The notes under the pieces: model-generated
Databases searched by the model: none
Seen by the model: the letters and a program-made list of their open reading frames with translations, nothing else
What the model was told of the DNA's origin: nothing
Source of the DNA: Gemmatimonadota bacterium
GTDB lineage: Bacteria; Gemmatimonadota; Gemmatimonadetes; Longimicrobiales; UBA6960
Length of the DNA stretch: 5,246 bases
Direction: 5' to 3'
Assembly (NCBI GenBank): GCA_022564535.1
Contig: JADFLD010000187.1
Coordinates: 1-5,246 of the forward strand
Program-made: the position numbers and the translations under genes
Part shown: positions 1 through 5,246 of the stretch, one piece after another
Position numbering within the stretch: position 1 is the first letter of the stretch
How the letters are laid out: every line of letters starts with the position of its first letter

Positions 1-181
1 CGCTGACACGATTGATCGAGACAGCCAGCCACTCGCCATTGGGCGACAGAACCGCCTGGCCGAGGCGCTCCCATTGGTCGAAGTCGTCCGGACTGAGCGT
101 CGGCCTATCCTGGGCTTCGATACCGCTCGTCGCGAACGCGAGCACCATGAGTGCGAGTGCGGATGCCGTGGGGCGCGTCAT
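1..181 (-). CDS. N-terminus of an exported S9 (prolyl oligopeptidase-like) peptidase, truncated by the window
   Basis: Sixty codons are visible, running off the low-coordinate edge. The start is ATG (179-181) with AAGGA seven bases upstream. Residues 1-23 form a Sec signal peptide: MTRP, then the hydrophobic ASALALMVLAFATSG, with likely cleavage after IEA before QDRP. The mature start, LSPDDFDQWERLGQAVLSPN, followed by GEWLAVSINRV, resembles the first propeller blade of secreted S9 family peptidases, which often begin with an aspartate-rich segment, a Trp, then LSPDG-W. In that family the propeller covers a C-terminal alpha/beta-hydrolase domain with a Ser-Asp-His triad, none of which is visible here. 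Another PD40/TolB propeller protein, even a second amidohydrolase fusion, cannot be excluded. It follows the unknown gene after 77 bases on the same strand and may belong to the same transcription unit. An exported propeller protein is well supported; the S9 label is inference from about 35 mature residues. Confidence 0.75.
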   Translation of the reverse strand, partial: MTRPTASALALMVLAFATSGIEAQDRPTLSPDDFDQWERLGQAVLSPNGEWLAVSINRVS

Positions 182-188
182 GGCGTAG

Positions 189-193
189 TCCTT
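189..193 (-). promoter_or_regulatory. Ribosome binding site of the S9-like gene
   Basis: On the minus strand AAGGA lies seven bases before the ATG at 179-181, the best Shine-Dalgarno match in the window. It supports that ATG over the internal ATG at 146-148, which would cut into the signal peptide. Confidence 0.75.
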
Positions 194-205
194 ACTGAGC
201 ATAGA

Positions 206-236
206 GGTGCACCCGCGTCACAGCGGGACAGGCACC
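206..236. other. Interrupted inverted repeat in the spacer before the S9-like gene
   Basis: The inner stem pairs CCCGC (212-216) with GCGGG (223-227) around a six-base loop, and the outer stem pairs GGTGC (206-210) with GCACC (232-236), with unpaired bases between the two. The GCACC arm can alternatively pair with GGTGC at 240-244 (GCACC-ATA-GGTGC). A third small stem, GCGAG (243-247) with CTCGC (254-258), lies directly after the stop of the unknown gene. No T-run follows on the minus strand, so this is not a standard intrinsic terminator. It may be a leader structure, an mRNA-processing or partial attenuation site, or chance in GC-rich DNA. Confidence 0.35.
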
Positions 237-258
237 ATAGGTGCGAGAAGAGCCTCGC

Positions 259-825
259 TCAATCCCCTGCGATGAAGTACGTCCATCTTCCGGACTCGTC
301 GATCACGAGCCGCCACCCCACGTAGTACCCGTTCTCCGGGCCGTCCATGTAGTAGTACTCGATGTCCATACCCTGGTAGAGCGCAACCAGCCCCGCTCTT
401 TCGGCCTCGGAAAGATCGGAGTACGGGATCTCGAACGCCGCGGGCCACACGTAGTTCAGAGGCCCGCCCCAGTCGACCACTGCGCACGGCATCTCCAAGA
501 GTGCGACGATCGCGGCCGGGACGTCGTCACCCCCCAGGTCGAGGGCACGCCAGTACACGGTCGGGTCACCTCCATCGTCCCCGAAGCTGTAGCTGAAGTC
601 GGCACTGTCGGTAAGCGCGAGGAGCGCGTCGTAGTCCCGAGTCAGCGCCGCGTCCCGGATCGCCGCAGCCTTGGTAGCCACCGCCTCGGGCAGGTCACTA
701 CAGCGGGCACCCGACTGCGGCTCGGAGCGGGCGCCGCCAATCGCCAGGAGTGCAACGAACGCTAAGACGCCGGTTCGACGCCCGCGCACCCATCGCTCAG
801 AAGGAAAAGAACGGATGTCGGTCAT
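259..825 (-). CDS. Small exported protein of unknown function, coupled to the dipeptidase
   Basis: 188 residues; I cannot assign a named family. The N-terminus is basic (R11, R14, R16, R17) followed by a hydrophobic stretch, GVLAFVALLAIGGA (19-32), a likely Sec signal peptide cut near A32. No lipobox cysteine is present. The mature part starts with a helix-like segment (45-72: AAAIRDAALTRDYDALLAL), then DFSYSFGDDGGDPTVYWR (76-93), an aromatic-rich middle (YVWPAAF 125-131, DIEYYY 154-159) and the ending GYYVGWRLVIDESGRW plus TYFIAGD. The helix followed by strands ending in a Trp-rich hairpin recalls small cone-fold (NTF2/SnoaL-like) proteins, but this is only a guess. C42 and C114 could form a disulfide after export. 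The ATG at 823-825 overlaps the dipeptidase stop (ATGA), and an AGGCAGGGGG purine-rich stretch lies directly upstream, so translational coupling is likely. The stop is TGA at 259-261. I recall similar hypothetical proteins from other bacteria, but cannot verify that here. Confidence 0.85.
   Translation of the reverse strand: MTDIRSFPSERWVRGRRTGVLAFVALLAIGGARSEPQSGARCSDLPEAVATKAAAIRDAALTRDYDALLALTDSADFSYSFGDDGGDPTVYWRALDLGGDDVPAAIVALLEMPCAVVDWGGPLNYVWPAAFEIPYSDLSEAERAGLVALYQGMDIEYYYMDGPENGYYVGWRLVIDESGRWTYFIAGD
822..825 (-). promoter_or_regulatory. ATGA stop/start overlap (translational coupling)
   Basis: The dipeptidase stop codon TGA (822-824) and the ATG of the following gene (823-825) share bases in a four-base ATGA. 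A G-rich stretch (AGGCAGGGGG) ends directly before the ATG and can serve as ribosome binding site or aid re-initiation. The arrangement ties the two genes to the same transcript and probably to linked expression levels. Confidence 0.8.
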
Positions 826-2165
826 CCCCCTGCCTGGATCTCCGCCGCAACCCGCTGCACCTCGTCGAGCACGCGGAAGAGATTCCCGCTCCAGATCATG
901 CCGATCTCGTCCTCGGTGTAGCCACGCCGTACGAGCTCGAGCGTCACGTTGAACGTCTCGGCCGCGCTGTTCCAGCCGCTCACCCCGCCACCGCCGTCGA
1001 AGTCGGAGCTGATGCCGACGTGCTCGAGGCCGATCAGGGCGACGAGATAGTCGATGTGATCGACGAGGTCGGAGACGCCCACCGGCGGCGTGACAGGATC
1101 TACTTCGGCTGCGATGCGTGAAGCCGCAGCGTCCTGAACACGCTGGTATTCGGCCATGAACGCCTCCCGATCGTCGGGGCTCATCGCCTGGGTGGCGCGG
1201 CGCATCGCGCCACGCCCTCCGGAGGGCAGATCGAAGCCCATTTCCTCGGCCACGTCCGCGATGATCGCCTGCGAGGCCTCATTGTAAGCCGCGTTCTTGT
1301 CGGGGCGCAGGTAGCTGCGGAAGGCGACGGTCTGAATGACACCTCCGTTCTCTTTCAGCGCCAGGAGCTGCTCGTCGTCCATGTTCCGACTCACGTCGCC
1401 GAGCGCGCGGGCGCCGGAGTGCGATGCGACGACCGGCGCGCGGGACAGTTCCATGGCCTGCAGATTCGCCACCTTCGACGGATGCGATACGTCGATCATG
1501 ATGCCCCACTTGTTCATCTCGGCAATCGCCTGGCGGCCGAGGTCGCTGAGCCCGCCATGGAGCCACACGTCGTCGCGCTCACCTGTGTTCGAGTCGGAGA
1601 ACTGGCTGTGGCCGTTGTGGGCGAGCGACATGTAGCGGCCGCCGCGCTCGGCAAAGTCGCGGATGTTGTCGAGGTCGGTGCCGAGAGGGTACGCGTTCTC
1701 GACGCCGATCATCGCGACCTTTCTTCCGGAGGCGACGATACTACGCGCGTCGTCGGAGGTCAGCGCGAGTCCGATACGATCCGGCGCGATCTCATCGGTG
1801 AGACGGTGGATCGCGTCGAACTTCGCAATCGCCTGGGCGTGCGCGTTCGCGTAACCCTCCTCCGTGAGCGGGCCCTGGCCGACGTACACGACCATCCACG
1901 ACACGTCGAGCCCACCCGCCTCCATGTTGGGAAGGTTGACCTGAGTGCCCAGGTCGGTCGTGTAGTTGCGCTCGGCCGTGAAGTTCGACGCATTTATGTC
2001 GTTGTGCGTATCGAGCGTGATGACCCGCTCGTGGATGCCGCGAGCACGAGCGACGAGGTCGGCCTCACTCTCAACCGCGGGCTCACCGGAGCACGCCGCC
2101 ACGGTGAGGAGTGAAAAGAGACCGATCGGCCGCACGATGCGCGCGACGACATTGGCGTTTCTCAT
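822..2165 (-). CDS. Membrane dipeptidase lipoprotein (renal dipeptidase-like, peptidase M19)
   Basis: Zinc dipeptidase that should cleave dipeptides, with the family often tolerating a D-residue at the C-terminal side; here probably a membrane-anchored lipoprotein facing the periplasm. From the ATG at 2165 it has 447 residues: a signal peptide (MRNANVVARIVRP then a hydrophobic stretch) ending in lipobox VAAC with Cys25, then the catalytic barrel. All five metal ligands known from human DPEP1 have counterparts: H54 and D56 in DTHND, E156 in GVEN, H228 in DVSH and H249 in SHSGAR. The active-site Asp is likely D388 in SSDFDG, and the C-terminal motif is WSGNLFRVL. The start is uncertain: the frame opens at GTG 2204, with ATGs at 2177 and 2165. 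I chose 2165 because it gives a compact lipoprotein signal and has a weak GGA seven bases upstream, whereas the other two show no Shine-Dalgarno. The stop TGA (822-824) overlaps the next ATG. Length is close to bacterial family members. Confidence 0.95.
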   Translation of the reverse strand: MRNANVVARIVRPIGLFSLLTVAACSGEPAVESEADLVARARGIHERVITLDTHNDINASNFTAERNYTTDLGTQVNLPNMEAGGLDVSWMVVYVGQGPLTEEGYANAHAQAIAKFDAIHRLTDEIAPDRIGLALTSDDARSIVASGRKVAMIGVENAYPLGTDLDNIRDFAERGGRYMSLAHNGHSQFSDSNTGERDDVWLHGGLSDLGRQAIAEMNKWGIMIDVSHPSKVANLQAMELSRAPVVASHSGARALGDVSRNMDDEQLLALKENGGVIQTVAFRSYLRPDKNAAYNEASQAIIADVAEEMGFDLPSGGRGAMRRATQAMSPDDREAFMAEYQRVQDAAASRIAAEVDPVTPPVGVSDLVDHIDYLVALIGLEHVGISSDFDGGGGVSGWNSAAETFNVTLELVRRGYTEDEIGMIWSGNLFRVLDEVQRVAAEIQAGG

Positions 2166-2204
2166 GTCCAGGTCCATTGAATGTTGGAAGGTGCCGAGTC
2201 GCAC

Positions 2205-2210
2205 ATTCTA
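2205..2210 (-). promoter_or_regulatory. Possible -10 element upstream of the dipeptidase gene
   Basis: On the minus strand this reads TAGAAT, one mismatch from the sigma-70 consensus TATAAT. A transcript starting just downstream would exclude the GTG start at 2204 and fit translation from the ATG at 2165. No convincing -35 hexamer lies 16-19 bases upstream. A small palindrome, ATGCACGCAT (plus strand 2212-2221), sits immediately upstream. A match this short can occur by chance, and the gene could equally be read through from the amidohydrolase gene. Confidence 0.2.
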
Positions 2211-2241
2211 GATGCACGCATAGGAACGGGCTACCCACTGA

Positions 2242-5200
2242 CTACCGGCGGATGCCGGCTCGTGGACTGGGCTCCTCCGCCCCGATCCAATCTCGACGCT
2301 CGAGTGTCCTCTGCCGTGGCCACGTCTCGTTGAGGGTATCGCCCTCGTAGAGTCGGCCGTTCTTCATGACATGCGTGATCGTGTTCGTGTTGCGGATGTC
2401 ATCGAGGGGGTTCCCCTGGAGGATGACCAGGTCGGCGAGCTTGCCGACCTCGATCGAGCCGAGGTCCTGATCGAGACCGATCGCCTCGGCTCCCAAGATG
2501 GTAGCCACGCGCAGCGCGTCGTACTCGTCCATGCCGCCGGACTGTATCGACCAGAGCTCCCAGTGGTAACCGAGCCCCTGCAGCTGGCCGTGGCTGCCGA
2601 CACCGACCCGACCTCCGGCCTCGACGAGCTGCCGCAACCCCTCGGCGTGTCTTGGGAACACGTGCTCATCGTCGCGGAACCACCCCGGTCGGCGACGACT
2701 CTTCCGATCGAGCTCCCCGTGGGCCGTGAAGTACTGCAGCTTGGGGTCGTCGTGCGGATTCTCGCGCGAGTAGTAGAAGTTCTCCGCCCACGGCCCGCCA
2801 TAGGAAACGAGCAGGGTGGGCGTGTAGGTGATCCCGGTCCCCTGGAAAAGATCCACGACGTCCGAGAAGATGGGCGCGATGGGCAGCGAATGCTCCTGGC
2901 CCGGATACCCGTCGAGCGCCGTCGTGATGTCGTACTTGAACATCAGCCCGCCCTCGATGGTCGGCATGATGCCTTGTTCGCGGGCCGCCATGATCACCCA
3001 TTGGCGCTGCTGACGATTGCCCGCCATGTACATCTTGATGGTCTTGGTGTCGTAGTACTCGCTGTATCGCCGCATGATGTCGCGAGCGTGGTCCAGATCG
3101 CGGATGGGATCCTCGACGTAGTCACCGAAGATCCCTGGGCCGGTCGAGTAGACACGTGGCCCGATCATGGCGCCGGAGGTCACCATGTCGCTGTAGCTGA
3201 GAACGTCGGTAGTCGCCGTCTGCGGATCGCGCGTGGCCGTGACCCCATAGGCCAGATTCGCCAGGTAGATCCAGGACTGAGTCTTGTGGAGTCCGAAGGC
3301 CGGCCACATATGCGCGTGCGTGTCGACGAAGCCGGGTACGATCGTCTGGCCCGATACGTCGATGACGTCAGCCCCCTGCGGTACGGTGACCGTGCCGCGC
3401 CTCCCGACCGCTTCGATGCGATTGTTGCGGATGACGATGTCGGAGTCCTCGATGACCTCACGCCCGTTCATCGTGATCGCGCGCGCGCCCCGCAGTACCA
3501 ACACACCCTGCGGGATGTCCCGGGCGGCCTCGATAACGATGCGTCGCTCCGACGCGCGGTACCCGGCATCGTCGTCGTCCTCATCATCTTCATCCTCGTC
3601 GTCTTCTTCTTCTTCGTCCTCAGCCGCGCGCTTCGCGGCCTTTACCGAATCGGCATACGCCTCCGCCGCATCCAGGTCGTAGACGAAGTGCGCGTTTCCT
3701 ATCGAATAGTGGACGCTGCGTCCATCGGCGCTCCAGCTCGGAAAGTCTCCCCCGATGTCGGTCAGCTTCTCGACGGGGAAAGCCGCGTCGTCCGGCTTTC
3801 CGACAGAGATCTGCGGCGTATCGCCTCCGAGCTTGGGAACGGTCACGACGTAGAGGTCGTCATTCACTTGGGCTAGAGCCCGGTCACCGCTCGGGGCCAT
3901 TCGGATGAAGCCGGCGCGGTTGGGCTCCGTGGCACCGGGCCTCGTGTTGCCTACGATCTTCACGTGACCCTTCTCGTCCGTGCCATCCCACCGGATGGAA
4001 ACCAGTCCGTTGGCCCCGTGGTGGAGGTACACGCGGTCCGAGCCGTCGACGAAGTGCGGCAGCTGGCGCCCTTCCGCAGGAGCGATGAGCGTCGCGTCGC
4101 CACCATCGGCAGGAATCCACACGATGTCGGTTTCGGCTCCACCGAAGCCGGGTCCATCCGCCTCCTGAAATGCCCGCGCGGGGTTTCGGAGTGCGACGAT
4201 CCGATCTCCCGCCTCCGTCCAAACGATCTGCTGATACTGTGCAATCGACGTGGTCAGCTGCTGCGGCGTCCCCCCGTTCGGACGCACCTTCATGACGTGA
4301 CCGCCATCCGCGCCCCATGTCACATAGGCGATCCATTCGCCATCCGGCGACCACGCCGGTTGAGCCTGCGTCATGTCCGAGTCGGCGACGAGCTCGGGAT
4401 CGCCGTCCGGGAGGTCCATCACATACAGGTCGTCGAGAGCCACGAAGGCGAGACGTGCCCCGTCCGGAGAAGCGACGCCGTCACGGATCTGGCGCACGGT
4501 GAACGTAGGCGTGTCTTCGATCGGGTAGTCGAAATCGACGAGCGGGCCCGTTGCGAGCTCTTCCCTTACCCTGAACGGCACCGCGATGGCGTCGGAACCG
4601 TCGACGGGAATACGCCAGATCTTCCCGCCGTACGACGCGACGATCTCCTTGGAATCCGGCATGAATGAGTATCCGGGAAGCACGTCGAGCGGCGCACGGG
4701 ACTCCATATCGTCCCTCTGGACCGGGTACGCCAGCCACTCCTCCGCCCCGGTCGTGAGGTTACGCTTTCGCAGCCCGGTCTCGGTGTTCTCTCTGCTTCC
4801 GTACACGAGCCATTCACCGTCCGGCGAGATGGCGGGCCGGAAACCCGAGCCGTAGCGGCTACTCATCGTAATCCGTGTGCGCGTCTCCGTGTCGTACCGG
4901 GAAAGCTGGTAGAGGGGAAAACTCGCGTTGTACGTCCAGTCACCCGTGCCGGTAGCGAACCAGATGTACCTTCCGTCCGGAGACGGCGCCGCGCCCATCA
5001 CCTTGATCTGGCCAGGCTCCGAGACGATCGGAAGCGGTGAACGCCTCGTCACGTTGTACATGAACAACTTTGCCGCACCACCGAGCCCGCCCCCACGGCT
5101 GACCACTACGTTCTCGCCATCCGGCATCCATTCAGGCGAGACGTACTGGTTGCCGTTCCCCCGGCTCACCTGTGTCGTATCGGTGAAGTCCAAACGCATC

Positions 5201-5246
5201 GTCCAAACGTTGTCGCCACCGCTTCGGTCGGACACGAAGACGAGCG
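2242..5246 (-). CDS. Exported TolB-like beta-propeller/amidohydrolase fusion protein (5' end outside window)
   Basis: Probable periplasmic or surface metal-dependent hydrolase of the amidohydrolase superfamily with an N-terminal PD40/TolB-type propeller; substrate unknown, amide or cyclic-amide bonds likely. The frame stays open to the window edge: LVF precedes the GTG at 5235, and LVFVSDRSGG is itself a propeller motif, so that GTG is internal and the true start and any signal peptide lie outside. Counting from that GTG, residues 1-525 carry about ten blades with SPDG-like turns (PSPDG 84, ISPDG 136, ASPDG 255, WSPDG 295, WSADG 501). An all-acidic linker follows (539-556), then the amidohydrolase domain (about 575-970): DTHAH with H640/H642, K734 in IKMY, H782 in QEHSL, a GSHGQ at 880-884 and the C-terminal GKLADLVIL and VMKNGRLY segments. 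E761 sits where the strand-5 His is usual, and GSHGQ where GTD is usual. The stop is TAG at 2242-2244. The M19 gene follows on the same strand after a short gap. Family assignment is firm; activity is inferred. Confidence 0.93.
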   Translation of the reverse strand, partial: LVFVSDRSGGDNVWTMRLDFTDTTQVSRGNGNQYVSPEWMPDGENVVVSRGGGLGGAAKLFMYNVTRRSPLPIVSEPGQIKVMGAAPSPDGRYIWFATGTGDWTYNASFPLYQLSRYDTETRTRITMSSRYGSGFRPAISPDGEWLVYGSRENTETGLRKRNLTTGAEEWLAYPVQRDDMESRAPLDVLPGYSFMPDSKEIVASYGGKIWRIPVDGSDAIAVPFRVREELATGPLVDFDYPIEDTPTFTVRQIRDGVASPDGARLAFVALDDLYVMDLPDGDPELVADSDMTQAQPAWSPDGEWIAYVTWGADGGHVMKVRPNGGTPQQLTTSIAQYQQIVWTEAGDRIVALRNPARAFQEADGPGFGGAETDIVWIPADGGDATLIAPAEGRQLPHFVDGSDRVYLHHGANGLVSIRWDGTDEKGHVKIVGNTRPGATEPNRAGFIRMAPSGDRALAQVNDDLYVVTVPKLGGDTPQISVGKPDDAAFPVEKLTDIGGDFPSWSADGRSVHYSIGNAHFVYDLDAAEAYADSVKAAKRAAEDEEEEDDEDEDDEDDDDAGYRASERRIVIEAARDIPQGVLVLRGARAITMNGREVIEDSDIVIRNNRIEAVGRRGTVTVPQGADVIDVSGQTIVPGFVDTHAHMWPAFGLHKTQSWIYLANLAYGVTATRDPQTATTDVLSYSDMVTSGAMIGPRVYSTGPGIFGDYVEDPIRDLDHARDIMRRYSEYYDTKTIKMYMAGNRQQRQWVIMAAREQGIMPTIEGGLMFKYDITTALDGYPGQEHSLPIAPIFSDVVDLFQGTGITYTPTLLVSYGGPWAENFYYSRENPHDDPKLQYFTAHGELDRKSRRRPGWFRDDEHVFPRHAEGLRQLVEAGGRVGVGSHGQLQGLGYHWELWSIQSGGMDEYDALRVATILGAEAIGLDQDLGSIEVGKLADLVILQGNPLDDIRNTNTITHVMKNGRLYEGDTLNETWPRQRTLERRDWIGAEEPSPRAGIRR
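3568..3621 (-). repeat. Trinucleotide-rich tract encoding an 18-residue all-acidic linker
   Basis: Eighteen consecutive Asp/Glu codons (residues 539-556 of the propeller/amidohydrolase protein) join the last propeller blade to the amidohydrolase domain. On the plus strand the DNA reads as near-repeats of tcg, tct, tcc and tca triplets. Charged linkers at this place are, from memory, common in relatives of this protein, so the tract is probably a flexible, soluble hinge. Metal (calcium) binding is possible but not shown. The simple triplet composition could allow in-frame length change by slippage. Confidence 0.8.

Noticed and set aside
206..236. Intrinsic terminator after the unknown gene
   Set aside because: The stem is interrupted and no T-run follows on the minus strand, so it does not meet the usual pattern.
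241..765. A 174-codon open frame on the plus strand
   Set aside because: It is opposite the small exported protein, which has a signal peptide, coupling to the upstream gene and patterned aromatic motifs. The plus-strand product looks like random Arg/Val-rich sequence.
763..783. Twin-arginine (Tat) signal in the small exported protein (GRRTGVL)
   Set aside because: Two arginines precede the hydrophobic stretch, but the residues after them do not fit the RR-x-F-L-K consensus; an ordinary Sec signal explains it better.
1419..2114. A 231-codon open frame on the plus strand
   Set aside because: It is antisense to the dipeptidase, which carries all expected metal ligands; the plus-strand product has no recognisable motif.
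3568..3621. Poly-serine tract in an antisense frame
   Set aside because: It is simply the complement of the acidic Asp/Glu linker read in another frame.
2371..3876. A 501-codon open frame on the plus strand
   Set aside because: It lies wholly opposite the amidohydrolase gene, whose motifs are unmistakable. Its translation shows no recognisable domain, and long antisense frames are expected in GC-rich codon usage.
3964..4668. A 234-codon open frame on the plus strand
   Set aside because: It is antisense to the propeller repeats, with an Arg/Val-rich composition typical of a shadow frame and no domain signal.

Overview
The window is GC-rich bacterial DNA with every supportable gene on the minus strand. 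Read in the direction of transcription (high to low coordinates) it holds: the 3' part of a very large beta-propeller/amidohydrolase fusion (2242-5246, 5' end outside the window); a lipoprotein membrane dipeptidase of peptidase family M19 (822-2165, or 2204 with the longest start); a small exported protein of unknown function whose start overlaps the dipeptidase stop in an ATGA (259-825); and the first 60 codons of an exported protein that looks like the N-terminus of a prolyl-oligopeptidase-type (S9) peptidase (1-181).

The set of exported hydrolases (PD40/TolB-propeller amidohydrolase, M19 lipoprotein, S9 peptidase) is a combination I associate with Gemmatimonadota and related peptide-degrading environmental Gram-negatives, possibly also Acidobacteriota or Bacteroidota. 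This placement rests on protein style and GC content only. It is an inference, with no marker gene in view.

Layout: 1-181 start of the S9-like gene; 182-258 a 77-bp spacer with a good Shine-Dalgarno and competing small inverted repeats; 259-825 the unknown exported protein; 822-2165 the M19 dipeptidase; 2166-2241 a short spacer/leader with a weak possible -10 element; 2242-5246 the amidohydrolase. There is no stretch over 300 bases without a gene, and I see no RNA genes, mobile elements, CRISPR or clear intrinsic terminator.

The same orientation, short gaps and one start/stop overlap suggest an operon-like group of exported enzymes that cut peptides and amide or cyclic-amide bonds outside the cytoplasm, for nutrient scavenging. 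The individual families are recognisable. The points most worth a second look are the non-canonical metal-site residues of the amidohydrolase domain, the uncharacterised protein coupled to the dipeptidase, and the all-acidic linker. I do not see convincing evidence of a novel multi-gene system.
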